Shown: positions 7,861 to 17,275, counted from the first letter of the stretch. The stretch: 64,000 bases of DNA from Streptomyces adelaidensis (GCF_016598475.1 NZ_JAEMUX010000008.1:120638-184637); one strand, 5' to 3'. Numbers and translations: made by a program. Notes: generated from the sequence alone by a model not told the origin.

Positions 7861-9984
7861 GTGACCGCCGATACGTCCGTGCCGTCCACAGCGCTGCTGA
7901 CCGGAGCAGACCGGGACGGTTCCAACTACACCGCGCGGCACCTGCTCGTCCTTGAGGGACTTGAGGCCGTGCGGAAGCGCCCCGGCATGTACATCGGCTC
8001 GACTGACAGTCGAGGCCTGATGCACTGTCTCTGGGAGATCATCGACAACTCCGTGGATGAGGCCCTCGGGGGCCACTGCGACCACATCGACGTGATCCTC
8101 CACGACGACGCCTCCGTGGAGGTGCGGGACAACGGCCGCGGCATCCCGGTCGACGTCGAGCCCAAGACCGGTCTGTCCGGCGTCGAGGTCGTCATGACCA
8201 AGCTGCACGCCGGCGGCAAGTTCGGTGGTGGCTCGTACGCCGCCTCCGGGGGACTGCACGGCGTCGGCGCCTCCGTAGTGAACGCGCTCTCCGCCCGCCT
8301 GGACGTCGAGGTCGACCGCAGCGGCAACACGCATGCCGTCAGTTTCCGGCGCGGCGTGCCCGGTGCCTTCACGGGGAACGGCGCCGACGCCAAGTTCGAG
8401 GCGAGCAGCGGCCTGCGCAAGACCAAGCGGATCCCCAAGACGCGCACCGGCACGCGCGTGCGCTACTGGGCCGACCGCCAGATCTTCCTCAAGGACGCCA
8501 AGCTCTCGCTGGAGCACCTGCACCAGCGAGCCCGCCAGACGGCCTTCCTCGTGCCCGGCCTGACGATCGTCGTCCGTGACGAGTTCGGCCTCGGCGAGGG
8601 CGGCAGCAAGGGCGAGGAGTCCTTCCGCTTCGACGGCGGAATCAGCGAGTTCTGCGAGTACCTGGCCTCCGACAAGCCGGTCTGCGACATCCTCCGCTTC
8701 TCTGGGCAGGGCACCTTCAAGGAGACCGTGCCCGTCCTGGACGAGCACGGCCAGATGACGCCGACGCAGGTCACCCGCGAACTCGGCGTCGACGTCGCCA
8801 TGCGCTGGGGCACCGGCTACGACACGACCCTCAAGTCGTTCGTGAACATCATCGCCACTCCCAAGGGCGGCACCCATGTCGCGGGCTTCGAGCAGGCCGT
8901 GGCCGGCACCATGAACGAGGTGCTGCGCGCCAAGAAGCTGCTGCGCGTCGCCGAGGACGACATCGTCAAGGACGACGCCCTGGAGGGCCTCACCGCCGTC
9001 GTCACCGTGCGTCTCGCCGAACCGCAGTTCGAGGGTCAGACCAAGGAGGTTCTCGGCACCTCGGCGGCCCGCCGCATCGTCGCGCAGGTGATCGCCAGGG
9101 AACTCAAGGCATTCCTGACCTCCACCAAGCGGGACGCCGCCGCGCAGGCCCGCGTCGTCATGGAGAAGGCCGTCTCGGCCGCCCGTACGCGTATCGCCGC
9201 ACGTCAGCACAAGGACGCGCAACGCCGCAAGACGGCCCTGGAGTCCTCGTCCCTGCCCGCCAAGCTCGCCGACTGCCGTAGTGACGACGTGGCGCGCAGC
9301 GAGCTGTTCATCGTCGAGGGTGACTCGGCGCTCGGTACGGCGAAACTGGCGCGGAACTCCGAGTTCCAGGCACTGCTGCCGATCCGGGGCAAGATCCTCA
9401 ACGTCCAGAAGTCGTCTGTGACGGACATGCTCAAGAACACCGAGTGCGGTGCGATCATCCAGGTCATAGGGGCTGGGTCCGGGCGTACGTTTGATATCGA
9501 TGCGGCTCGGTACGGAAAGATCATCATGATGACCGACGCCGATGTGGACGGTTCGCACATCCGCTGTCTGCTGCTGACGCTCTTCCAGCGCTACATGCGG
9601 CCGATGGTCGAGGCGGGACGCGTCTTCGCCGCCGTGCCGCCGCTGCACCGGATCGAGCTTGTCCAGCCCAAGAAGGGGCAGGACAAGTACGTCTACACGT
9701 ACTCGGACCGTGAGCTGCGCGACAAGGTGCTGGAGTTCCAGAGCAAGGGGGTGCGGTACAAGGACTCCATCCAACGCTACAAGGGCCTCGGCGAGATGGA
9801 CGCGGACCAGTTGGCGGAGACCACCATGGACCCGCGCCATCGGACGCTTCGGCGGATCAATCTCGCGGATCTCGAAGCGGCTGAGCAGGTCTTCGACCTG
9901 CTGATGGGGAATGATGTCGCGCCTCGCAAGGAGTTCATTTCGAGTTCGGCGGCCACCCTGGATCGGTCGCGGATCGACGCGTAG
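7861..9984 (+). CDS. parE: DNA topoisomerase IV subunit B
   Basis: A 707-residue GyrB/ParE-family ATPase subunit that partners ParC to decatenate daughter chromosomes. The GHKL ATPase domain contains IIDNSVDEALGG, DNGRGIPVD and GGLHGVGASVVNALS (about 60-145). A transducer domain follows, then TOPRIM with EGDSALGTAKLARNSEFQALLPIRGKI (split around residues 483-510) and the metal-binding DADVDGSHI (about 560). The EGDSALG form instead of EGDSAGG is usual for the actinobacterial ParE. It is ParE and not GyrB because it lies away from recF/gyrA and its parC partner is at 21.3 kb. GTG 7861 gives VTADTSVPSTALLTGADRDG; a GCGAGGAGCGAACC stretch precedes it and supplies the ribosome site. Confidence 0.95.
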   Translation: MTADTSVPSTALLTGADRDGSNYTARHLLVLEGLEAVRKRPGMYIGSTDSRGLMHCLWEIIDNSVDEALGGHCDHIDVILHDDASVEVRDNGRGIPVDVEPKTGLSGVEVVMTKLHAGGKFGGGSYAASGGLHGVGASVVNALSARLDVEVDRSGNTHAVSFRRGVPGAFTGNGADAKFEASSGLRKTKRIPKTRTGTRVRYWADRQIFLKDAKLSLEHLHQRARQTAFLVPGLTIVVRDEFGLGEGGSKGEESFRFDGGISEFCEYLASDKPVCDILRFSGQGTFKETVPVLDEHGQMTPTQVTRELGVDVAMRWGTGYDTTLKSFVNIIATPKGGTHVAGFEQAVAGTMNEVLRAKKLLRVAEDDIVKDDALEGLTAVVTVRLAEPQFEGQTKEVLGTSAARRIVAQVIARELKAFLTSTKRDAAAQARVVMEKAVSAARTRIAARQHKDAQRRKTALESSSLPAKLADCRSDDVARSELFIVEGDSALGTAKLARNSEFQALLPIRGKILNVQKSSVTDMLKNTECGAIIQVIGAGSGRTFDIDAARYGKIIMMTDADVDGSHIRCLLLTLFQRYMRPMVEAGRVFAAVPPLHRIELVQPKKGQDKYVYTYSDRELRDKVLEFQSKGVRYKDSIQRYKGLGEMDADQLAETTMDPRHRTLRRINLADLEAAEQVFDLLMGNDVAPRKEFISSSAATLDRSRIDA

Positions 9985-10145
9985 GCGCTGCGCTCGCTCG
10001 GGCCGGGGCGTCTTCGGTCCGGTGGGTGGCTGGGTCGGGGGCCGGCCGCCCGTCGTCGGGGAGGGGCTGGGTGGTCCGGACGCCGGGACTCGGTCTGTGC
10101 TTCACCTGATGGGGTGAAGAATGGGGAAGAGGCGAGTCGGGGGTC

Positions 10146-10709
10146 TTGGCGGTCTGTCCATGCTTGGGCATGCAGTCAAGCACCGGCCGGCCCCGTCGAC
10201 GCGGGGGCGGTTCTGAGAGCCCGGTTGAGCAGCACGAGGGGCCTGGCCTCGCCAGCGCGGACGTGCGGTTCGACGATCCCTGGTATGACGCGTTGGCCTC
10301 CGGCTGGGGGGAGTCGGACGGTACGGGCGGGCCGGTACCGGTCGTGGCGGATGCGCTGGAGGGCCGGGGCGGGGGTGCGGCGGACGTCTATCTGGAGGTC
10401 CAGCGGAGCGCGGCCTTCCAGGAGGTCCGCAGCCGGTATCGCAGGTTCGTGATCCCGGGTGTCGCCGTCTTCCTCAGCTGGTACGTGGGGTACGTCGTGT
10501 TGGCGACCACCGCTCCGGGGCTGATGGCACGGCCGGTGGCGGGCGCGGTGAACGTGGCGATGCTGGCGGGGCTCGGGCAGTTCCTCACGACGTTCCTGTT
10601 CACCTGGGCGTACGCGCGGCACGCCAGGCTGCGGCGGGACCGGGCGGCGCTCGATCTGCGCTGGGACACCCAGGAGTTGACGCGTGGCGTCAGAGGGGGC
10701 GAGCGGTGA
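10146..10709 (+). CDS. DUF485 small membrane protein
   Basis: A protein of up to 187 residues; the start is uncertain (TTG 10146 or ATG 10170, neither with a convincing ribosome site). The conserved part starts near YLEVQRSAAFQEVRSRYRRFVIP (about 82-104) and holds two membrane segments (about 105-128 and 133-158), ending in a basic tail with ALDLRWDTQ. This is the DUF485 (YjcH-like) family, which accompanies cation/acetate symporters of the ActP type. It overlaps the downstream symporter by four bases (GTGA), so the two are translationally coupled. Confidence 0.85.
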   Translation: MAVCPCLGMQSSTGRPRRRGGGSESPVEQHEGPGLASADVRFDDPWYDALASGWGESDGTGGPVPVVADALEGRGGGAADVYLEVQRSAAFQEVRSRYRRFVIPGVAVFLSWYVGYVVLATTAPGLMARPVAGAVNVAMLAGLGQFLTTFLFTWAYARHARLRRDRAALDLRWDTQELTRGVRGGER

Positions 10710-12298
10710 CCGTCGACCATCAGACGCTGGCGCTGCTGCTCTTCAGCGCGTTCGTGGCGGTCACGCTGGGGATCACGACCTGGGTGAGCCGCAATCGGCA
10801 CGGCTCGGCGGAGGAGTTCTACGCCGGCGGACGGCTGTTCTCGCCTATGGAGAATGGTTTTGCCATCGCGGGTGACTACATGTCCGCCGCATCTTTTCTG
10901 GGGATCTCCGGGCTCATCGCGCTCTTCGGATACGACGGGCTGCTGTACTCGGTGGGCTTCCTGGTGGCCTGGCTCGTGGTGCTCTTCCTGGTGGCCGAAC
11001 TGGTGCGCAACTGCGGGCGGTTCACGCTCGCGGACGTGGTCGCGTCACGGATGAGCGAGCGTCCCGTACGGATCGCGGTGGGAACTTCCTCGGTGGCGGT
11101 GTCCGTTCTGTATCTGGTGGCGCAGATGGTGGGAGCGGGCACCCTCGTCGCGCTGCTGCTGGGGGGAGAGGGCGAGGCGGCACAGGCCTGGACGGTCATC
11201 GGCGTCGGCGCACTGATGGTCGTCTATGTGTCGTTGGGAGGGATGCGGGCCACCACCTGGATCCAGATCGTCAAGGCGGTCCTGCTGATGGGCGGGGCGA
11301 TCGCGCTGACCGTGCTCGTACTGGTGCGATTTCACGGCGACTTCGACCAATTGCTGCGTACGGCCGCAGAGCGCAGTGGGCGTGGAGAGGCTTTTCTCGC
11401 GCCCGGGCTGAAGTACGGCGGGGACTGGATCGCGAGCTTCGACTTCATCAGCCTCGGGCTCGCCCTGGTGCTGGGCACGGCCGGGCTGCCGCACATCCTG
11501 TCGCGCTTCTACACGGTGCCCACGGCGCGGGCCGCACGCCGCTCGGTGGTGTGGTCGATCGGGCTCATCGGCGGCTTCTATCTGATGACGATCGTCCTGG
11601 GCTTCGGCGCGGCCGCGATCGTCGGCCCGGAGGCTGTACGGGCGTCCAACGCGGCCGGGAACACGGCGGTGCCGCTGCTGGCGCTCGATCTGGGCGGTGG
11701 AGCGGGTTCGGCCGGCGGAACGGTTCTGTTCGCGATCGTCGCGGCCATCGCGTTCGCCACGATCCTCGCGGTCGTCGCGGGGATCACCCTCGCGTCGTCG
11801 GCGTCCGTCGCCCATGACCTGTACGCGTCGCTGCGGCGCAGGCGTTCCAAGCCGCGTAGTGAGGTGGCCGTCGCGCGGACCGCCGCGGTCGGGATCGGAG
11901 TGGTCGCGATCGCGCTGGGGCTGCTCGCCCGGGACCTGAATGTGGCCTTCCTCGTGGGACTGGCCTTCGCGGTCGCCGCCTCCGCCAATCTGCCCGTGCT
12001 GCTCTACTCACTGTTCTGGCACGGCTTCACCACCCGCGGCGCGGTGTGGTCCGTGTACGGCGGACTGGTCCCCTCCCTGGTCCTGGTGCTGATGTCGCCG
12101 GTCGTCTCGGGGAGTGCCGACTCGCTGTTCCCCGGCGTCGACTTCCAGTACTTCCCGTTGCAGAACCCCGGCCTCGTCTCCATCCCGCTGGGCTTCCTCG
12201 CGGGCTGGCTCGGTACGGTCACCTCGGCCGAACCGGCCGACGAGGCGAAGCACGCGGAGACCGAGGTCCGGTCGCTGACGGGCGCCGGGGCGGTGTGA
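10706..12298 (+). CDS. Sodium:solute symporter, ActP/MctC (acetate/monocarboxylate) type
   Basis: A 530-residue polytopic protein of the sodium:solute symporter family with about 13 hydrophobic segments. Diagnostic stretches are EEFYAGGRLFSPMENGFAIAGDYMSAASFLG (split by the first loop, about 32-65), VAQMVGAGTLVALLLG (about 145), GTAGLPHILSRFYTVP (about 258-273) and ASANLPVLLYSLFWHGFTTRGA (about 425-445). The pairing with DUF485 is characteristic of ActP and the corynebacterial MctC, which import acetate, pyruvate or propionate with a cation. It faces, and probably is controlled by, the convergent CitB/CitA-type two-component system. The precise substrate cannot be read from the sequence. Confidence 0.88.
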   Translation: MTVDHQTLALLLFSAFVAVTLGITTWVSRNRHGSAEEFYAGGRLFSPMENGFAIAGDYMSAASFLGISGLIALFGYDGLLYSVGFLVAWLVVLFLVAELVRNCGRFTLADVVASRMSERPVRIAVGTSSVAVSVLYLVAQMVGAGTLVALLLGGEGEAAQAWTVIGVGALMVVYVSLGGMRATTWIQIVKAVLLMGGAIALTVLVLVRFHGDFDQLLRTAAERSGRGEAFLAPGLKYGGDWIASFDFISLGLALVLGTAGLPHILSRFYTVPTARAARRSVVWSIGLIGGFYLMTIVLGFGAAAIVGPEAVRASNAAGNTAVPLLALDLGGGAGSAGGTVLFAIVAAIAFATILAVVAGITLASSASVAHDLYASLRRRRSKPRSEVAVARTAAVGIGVVAIALGLLARDLNVAFLVGLAFAVAASANLPVLLYSLFWHGFTTRGAVWSVYGGLVPSLVLVLMSPVVSGSADSLFPGVDFQYFPLQNPGLVSIPLGFLAGWLGTVTSAEPADEAKHAETEVRSLTGAGAV

Positions 12299-12329
12299 GG
12301 GAGCCTCAGCTGCAGGTCGAGGGCTTCGC

Positions 12330-13010
12330 TCAGGGGCGGGTCGCCCACTCGTAGCGGTGTTCCGGGCGGCCCGCGTCGCCGTACTTGAGGGTCAGCCGGG
12401 CCCGTCCCGTGCGCTCCAGGAGCTTCAGATAGCGCTGCGCGGTCTGGCGGCTCAGGCCGGTCCGCTCGGCGATCTCCTGGGCGGACAGCGCGCTTTCGGC
12501 GGACATCAGGGCACGGCGTACGAGCTCGGTGGTGGTGGCCGAGTGGCCTTTGGGCAGGTCCGGCTCGCCGCCCGCCGAGAGCGCGCCGAAGATCCGGTCC
12601 ACCTCGGCCTGTTCGGCCTCACCGCCACCGTCGAGGGTGCGCCGCAGCTCCGCGTAGGCCTCCAGCTTTCCCCGCAGCCCGGCGAACGCGAACGGTTTGA
12701 CCAGGTACTGGAGCGCGCCCTGGCGCATCGCCGCCTGGACGGTGGAAATGTCACGGGCCGCCGTCACCATGATCACATCGGTCTGATGGCCGCGTCGGCG
12801 CATCTCCTGGACGACCGTGAGGCCCGTCTCGTCCGGCAGATAGTGGTCCAGGAGGACCAGGTCCACGTGGGGCAGCGTCTCCAGCTGGTGGAGTGCCTCG
12901 GCCGCGTTGTGGGCCACGCCCGCCACGTGGAAACCGGCGACCTTCTCCACGTAGGCGGCGTTGACGCGGGCGACTCTGGTGTCGTCGTCCACGATCAGGA
13001 CCTCGATCAT
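12330..13010 (-). CDS. CitB/DpiA-type response regulator
   Basis: A 226-residue response regulator. The receiver has VDDD at 8-10, phospho-acceptor Asp55 in LVLLDHYLPD, Thr in MVTAA and Lys in LVKPF. The output domain (about 155-226) contains the helix-turn-helix SAQEIAERTGLSRQTAQRYLKLLE, the arrangement of CitB, DcuR and DctR regulators of C4-dicarboxylate or citrate uptake. Its start overlaps the kinase stop by four bases, so the two form an operon. It converges with the symporter gene, leaving only 31 bases between the stops. Confidence 0.9.
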   Translation of the reverse strand: MIEVLIVDDDTRVARVNAAYVEKVAGFHVAGVAHNAAEALHQLETLPHVDLVLLDHYLPDETGLTVVQEMRRRGHQTDVIMVTAARDISTVQAAMRQGALQYLVKPFAFAGLRGKLEAYAELRRTLDGGGEAEQAEVDRIFGALSAGGEPDLPKGHSATTTELVRRALMSAESALSAQEIAERTGLSRQTAQRYLKLLERTGRARLTLKYGDAGRPEHRYEWATRP

Positions 13011-14803
13011 CGCGACTCCTTCTCGGCGGCTGTGGTGGCGGTTTCGGGCTCCTGCGCGGGGCCCGGTCGCTCGTCGGGGCCGGCCGTCGGCGCGTCCCGC
13101 CGAGCCGGCGTGTCGTGCCGGACAGGACCGTCGTCGGGCGCGGTGGACGCGGGCGTCGGTGGCGCGGTTGTCCGCGTCACCAGGTTGGGCTCCGCCAGCG
13201 CGTCGGGCAGTACGACGGTGAACTCCGCGCCACCGCCGTGCGCCTCCGCGACCTGGGCGCTGCCTCCCTGCCGCTCGGCGAGGCGGCGGACCAGGGAGAG
13301 CCCGATGCCGCGCTCGCGATGGGCCGGCGGCGTCTTGGTGGACCAGCCGTCCGTGAAGATCAACTCCCGCTTGTCGGGCGGGACTCCGGGGCCGGTGTCA
13401 CGGACCCGGAGGATCGCCGTACGTCCCTCGGCGCGCAGATCGACCTCCACGCGCGCGTGCGGTGTGCCCGCGACGGCTTCCAGGGCGTTGTCGACGAGGT
13501 TGCCGACGATGGTGACCAGGCCACGGGGGTCGATCAGCCGGTCCGGCAGCATGGTGCCGCCCGCGACCGACAGGGCGACCCCGCGCTCGGCCGCGACGGT
13601 CGCCTTGCCGACCAGGACCGCGGCGAGCAGCGGATCGTGGATCTTCTCGGTGACCTGCTCGGCGGTCGCCCGGTGGTCGCCGACCACCTCGCCGACGAAC
13701 TCCACGGCCTCGTCGTACATTTCCAGTTCGAGCAGGCCGAGCAGTGTGTGCATCCGGTTGGCGTGCTCGTGGTCCTGGGCGCGCAGGGCGTCTGTCAGGC
13801 CGCGCGTGGAGTCGAGTTCGCGGCCGAGCTGCTCCAGCTCGGTGCGGTCGCGCAGGGTGGCGACGGCGCCCCCGTCGTCGGTGGGCATGCGGTTGGTGAC
13901 CAGCACGCGCCGGCCGCGGACGGTCAGCAGATCCGTGCCCGTGACCCGGCCGGCCAGTACGTCGGTCGTGCGGCCGGGGCCGAGCGCGTCGTCGAGCGAC
14001 CGCCCGACCGCTTCGTCGCCTATGCCGAGCAGCCGCTGCGCCTCGTCGTTCAGCAGGCGTACGCGGCCGGCGCGGTCCAGCGCGACCACGCCCTCCCGGA
14101 TGCCGTGCAGCATCGCCTCGCGCTCCGCGAGCAGCCCCGCGATATCGGAGAAGGCCAGGTCACGGGTCTGACGGTGGACCCGCCGGGAGATCAGATACGC
14201 GGCCAGCGTGCCGACGGCCATGGCTCCGCCGGCGTACGCGAGGAGCCCGGGGATCGCGTGGATGAGCCGGGCGCGCACGCTGTCGTACTCGATGCCGACC
14301 GAGACGGCGCCGACGGTTCTCCCATCGGCGTCGCGCAGCGGCACCTTGCCCCGGGCCGAGCGTCCCAGTGTGCCCGAGTCGATCTCCATGACCTCCTGCC
14401 CGGACAGGGCGCGGCGCGGGTCCGTCGAGACGAGCCTGCCGATCTCCGCCGGGTCGGGATGCGACCAGCGCACCCCGTCCGTGTCCATCACGACGACGTA
14501 CTCGGCCCCACTGGCCTTACGGATCCGCTCGGCCTCGGCCTGCACCGGGCCGTTCACCGACGGCTCCGACGACACCAGGTCCTCCGCGACCTGCGGCTGG
14601 GCCGCCGTGGTCTGCGCTATCGCGAGCGCCCGGCGCATCGCCTGGTCGTCCAGCTGATCGCTGAGCGGTGCCAGGAACAGCCCGGTCGCGAGGACGGCGA
14701 CCCCGGCGGCGATCGCCACCTGCATCAGCAGGACCTGCGAGAACACCCGCCGCGGCATGCCGAGACGCAGGCGGCGTGCGGGGGGAGTGGGGCTCATACC
14801 CAT
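13007..14803 (-). CDS. CitA/DcuS-type sensor histidine kinase
   Basis: A 598-residue membrane kinase. An N-terminal membrane segment (about 20-45) is followed by an extracytoplasmic PAS-like (CACHE) sensor domain (about 45-180) with the family pattern VVMDTDGVRWSHPDPAEIG and GRSARGKVPL. A second membrane segment follows (about 182-205). A cytosolic PAS domain (about 225-330) leads to a SpoOB-type phospho-acceptor helix with HEHANRMHTLLGLLEL and an ATPase with NLVDNALEA, DTGPGV and GIGLSLVRRLAE. The last 60 residues are a Pro/Ala/Thr-rich tail. CitA/DcuS kinases sense citrate or C4-dicarboxylates outside the cell. Likely targets are the adjacent symporter and perhaps tricarboxylate transporters such as the TctC gene at 63.3 kb. 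Confidence 0.9.
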   Translation of the reverse strand: MGMSPTPPARRLRLGMPRRVFSQVLLMQVAIAAGVAVLATGLFLAPLSDQLDDQAMRRALAIAQTTAAQPQVAEDLVSSEPSVNGPVQAEAERIRKASGAEYVVVMDTDGVRWSHPDPAEIGRLVSTDPRRALSGQEVMEIDSGTLGRSARGKVPLRDADGRTVGAVSVGIEYDSVRARLIHAIPGLLAYAGGAMAVGTLAAYLISRRVHRQTRDLAFSDIAGLLAEREAMLHGIREGVVALDRAGRVRLLNDEAQRLLGIGDEAVGRSLDDALGPGRTTDVLAGRVTGTDLLTVRGRRVLVTNRMPTDDGGAVATLRDRTELEQLGRELDSTRGLTDALRAQDHEHANRMHTLLGLLELEMYDEAVEFVGEVVGDHRATAEQVTEKIHDPLLAAVLVGKATVAAERGVALSVAGGTMLPDRLIDPRGLVTIVGNLVDNALEAVAGTPHARVEVDLRAEGRTAILRVRDTGPGVPPDKRELIFTDGWSTKTPPAHRERGIGLSLVRRLAERQGGSAQVAEAHGGGAEFTVVLPDALAEPNLVTRTTAPPTPASTAPDDGPVRHDTPARRDAPTAGPDERPGPAQEPETATTAAEKESR

Positions 14804-14923
14804 GACGGTACGTGGCGGGGGCGGGGCGGTCGTAGTGGGGTGTGGCGCGGATCTCAGGAAGCAGGGGTCTGCGGAGACGTGGTTCTGAAGGGGCGGCCGG
14901 CGGCTCCGCGGAGGTCGCGCCGG

Positions 14924-15862
14924 TCAGCTCGTGGGGGCCGTCGGCGCGAGTTCCCGTACGGCCACGACGTCCATCCTGGCCGGGGAGCCCAGCGGAGAGC
15001 CGCAGCTTTCCGGGCGAGCGGGCTCGGAGGCGCCCTGGGCGACGGTGACTGTCCAGCGGCGGCCGTCGGTGTGGGCGACGGTCACTTCCCAGTGGGGTGC
15101 CGTGCCGTCCGTGCTGACAATGGTGAGCGCGTCGGCCGCGTCGACGCCCGTCCGCGTACGTACCGCCAGCTCGGCCGCCTGTCCGGGGCGCTGCCATGCG
15201 GAGCTGCCGCGGCAGCCCTCGGTGACGACCCGCCCTTCGCGTACGCCTTGGAGGACCTCCTTGACGTGATGGGCCTCGGCGCGGCCGTACACGTATCCGA
15301 AGGGCAGTACGAGCAGGGTGGGCGAGAAGCGGTGACCACCGAGATGGGTGACCTCCCAGGTGCCCTCGACTCCGGAGGCGGCCAGTTCGGCGGCGAGCGG
15401 CCGACCGAGGAGGGCGCAGCAGCGGTCGCGCTTGCCGTTGGTGCAGACGAGCGCGAGGGGGTCGCCCGTGTGGGGCCGACCCCGCAGGACCGTTTCGACC
15501 GTGTGGTGGTCGCCCCGGCCGAGGGCGGTGAAGTCGAGGTCGAGCAACTGCTCGGGGTCGGCCGTCATGGCGCTGTGCAGCCATACGTTTCCGGGGACGG
15601 TGTGGGCCACGTACACCTGGCGCTCGCGGGCCTGGTGGCAGTCCGCGTGGCGGCCGGGGCGCCGGATGAGCGCCAGGCGTACGCCGGTGCCCTCCGCCGC
15701 GGCTTCCAGGGCGCGGCCGAGTGCGGGGTCCAGGTGGCTCGAAGTGAGCGCCTGGACGCCCCAAGGGCCCGGCTGTTCCAGCAGCAGCCATGTCCTCGCC
15801 GTGGCGGCGGTCCCCGCGAGAGGCTCGCCGAGGTGTCGGGACGCGGATGTGCACGTACTCAC
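14924..15862 (-). CDS. Sucrase/ferredoxin-like (thioredoxin-fold) protein, iron-box controlled
   Basis: A 312-residue Suc/Fer-like family protein. It has ADCHQ (a Cys near residue 85), then the thioredoxin-like ferredoxin core CTNGKRDRCCALLGRPLA (about 150-167) and HLGGHRFSPTLLVLPFG (about 183-199) with conserved histidines. Members are thought to bind a [2Fe-2S] cluster and to act in redox or iron metabolism, although one plant member was originally linked to sucrase activity. The start is taken as GTG 15862, because a near-consensus iron box lies at 15863-15881, directly before it, and TAGGCT within that box sits seven bases from the GTG (a leaderless layout). This predicts DmdR/DtxR repression in iron-replete cells. 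The gene stands alone. Confidence 0.82.
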   Translation of the reverse strand: MSTCTSASRHLGEPLAGTAATARTWLLLEQPGPWGVQALTSSHLDPALGRALEAAAEGTGVRLALIRRPGRHADCHQARERQVYVAHTVPGNVWLHSAMTADPEQLLDLDFTALGRGDHHTVETVLRGRPHTGDPLALVCTNGKRDRCCALLGRPLAAELAASGVEGTWEVTHLGGHRFSPTLLVLPFGYVYGRAEAHHVKEVLQGVREGRVVTEGCRGSSAWQRPGQAAELAVRTRTGVDAADALTIVSTDGTAPHWEVTVAHTDGRRWTVTVAQGASEPARPESCGSPLGSPARMDVVAVRELAPTAPTS

Positions 15863-15881
15863 AGAGGTGAGCCTAACCTGA
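15863..15881 (-). promoter_or_regulatory. DmdR/DtxR-type iron box
   Basis: On the minus strand the core AGGTTAGGCTCACCT (15879 to 15865) matches the actinobacterial iron box TTAGGTTAGGCTAACCTAA at 14 of its 15 core positions. It abuts the GTG start of the sucrase/ferredoxin-like gene and includes a possible -10 (TAGGCT), so bound DmdR would block transcription. Confidence 0.8.
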
Positions 15882-15994
15882 GTTGCGCGCGGGCGACTTC
15901 CGGCCGGGCCAAAGGGGTGCATACAGGGTCCACGAAGGGGCGCATTCGGGTCCCCCGGGCGTGGTGGAGCGCGGGATGCGGGCGCCTGGGGCGC

Positions 15995-17275
15995 TCATTG
16001 CGGGAGCGGTTGCGGTGGCCGCGCCCCCACGTACTGGCCGCTCGGGCGCATCCGTAGCGGACGCTCCCCGTACTCCTCCAGGGTGTGGGCGATCCACCCG
16101 GCGGTACGGGCCACGGCGAAGACGGTCTCGCCGGCGGTGGCGGGCATGCCGAAGGAGACGGTCAGGACCGCGAGGGCCAGGTCGATATTGGCGTGCAGGG
16201 GTGTGTGGCGGGCGCTGGTCGCCACGAGGTCGCGGGCGGCCGCGAGGGCCGGTGCCGCCTCGGGGATGTCCTCCAGCAGGGCGAACAGGGCACGCGCGCG
16301 TGGATCCTCGCCCGTGTAGAGGCGGTGTCCGAGCCCCGGGATGCTGCGGCCGACGCGCAGTTCGTCCGCGATCACAGGGGCGACACTGCCGTGGTCCAGT
16401 ACGTCGAGGAGCAGCCGGTGGGCGAGTGGGCTGGCCGCGCCGTGCAGCGGGCCTTCGAGAGCGCCGAGACCGGCCGAGACCGCCGCGTACGCGTGGGCAC
16501 GGGCCGACGCGGCGACGCGGACCGCGAGTGTGGAGGCGGCCAGGTCGTGGTCGGCGAGCAGCGCGAGAGCCGTGTCCAGGACGCGCAGTGACGCCTCGTC
16601 GGGGGTACGGCCGCTGAGCCGGGCCCAGAGGCGGTCGGCCAGCGGCCCCGAGTCGCGATGGGAACGGATGACTGGCGGGAGGGCGGCGACGAGGGTGGGG
16701 ATGAGGGTGCGCGCGGTGCCGAGAACGGCTGCTTCGGAGAGGTCGAAGCGCAGCGGGTCCGCCGCCGCGGCGGCGATCGCGGCCACCCGCAGCCGGTCGA
16801 CGGGGCCGCTGTGCTCCGGCAGAGAGTCGATCGCGCGGCGGGCGGCGGTCACGGACGCCTTCGGGGCGGTGAAGGTGACGCCGGGCCGCAACTCGCCCGT
16901 CCAGAGCCACTCGGCGACCTCTTCGTAGGAGTGGCGCGCGGCGAGCTCGGTCGCGTCGACACCGCGGAAGTAGTAGCGGTCCCGCTCGATGAGGGTGAGC
17001 CGGGTGCGGATGGAGAGCTCACCGCCCGTGGCCGGACTTCCACTGCTCTCGCGCCTGTTGCGCCCCGCGAGCGCCGCCACCTCCTCGGCGTCGAAGGTGC
17101 TGCCGCGTCCGCCCGGATCCCGTCGGCTGCTGAGCTGGCCGCGGCTCACATAGGCGTACACGGTCTCGGGTTTCACGCCGAGCAGTTCGGCGGTCTCCCT
17201 GGTGGTGAGCCGCCGGCCGGCGCGGGCGGGGCCGTGCGTCGCGTCCCCGGGTTCTCGATCGCCTTGCTCCTTCAT
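15995..17275 (-). CDS. Citrate-synthase-family protein with N-terminal helix-turn-helix
   Basis: A 426-residue protein. Residues 20-60 are a MerR/excisionase-like DNA-binding motif: RLTTRETAELLGVKPETVYAYVSRGQLSSRR. The rest is a citrate synthase fold with GALEGPLHGAASPLAHRLLLDV (about 275-296), SIPGLGHRLYTGEDPRA (about 322-338) and AARTAGWIAHTLEEY (about 388-403). His in PLHG and in GLGHRLY are kept, matching two catalytic histidines. The catalytic Asp loop (AVLTVSFGM in place of NVE/NVDFY) is altered, so activity is doubtful. The start ATG 17275 leaves 98 bases to the divergent citrate synthase gene, with a perfect palindrome between them. I infer a metabolite-sensing regulator built from an enzyme. 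Confidence 0.85.
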   Translation of the reverse strand: MKEQGDREPGDATHGPARAGRRLTTRETAELLGVKPETVYAYVSRGQLSSRRDPGGRGSTFDAEEVAALAGRNRRESSGSPATGGELSIRTRLTLIERDRYYFRGVDATELAARHSYEEVAEWLWTGELRPGVTFTAPKASVTAARRAIDSLPEHSGPVDRLRVAAIAAAAADPLRFDLSEAAVLGTARTLIPTLVAALPPVIRSHRDSGPLADRLWARLSGRTPDEASLRVLDTALALLADHDLAASTLAVRVAASARAHAYAAVSAGLGALEGPLHGAASPLAHRLLLDVLDHGSVAPVIADELRVGRSIPGLGHRLYTGEDPRARALFALLEDIPEAAPALAAARDLVATSARHTPLHANIDLALAVLTVSFGMPATAGETVFAVARTAGWIAHTLEEYGERPLRMRPSGQYVGARPPQPLPQ

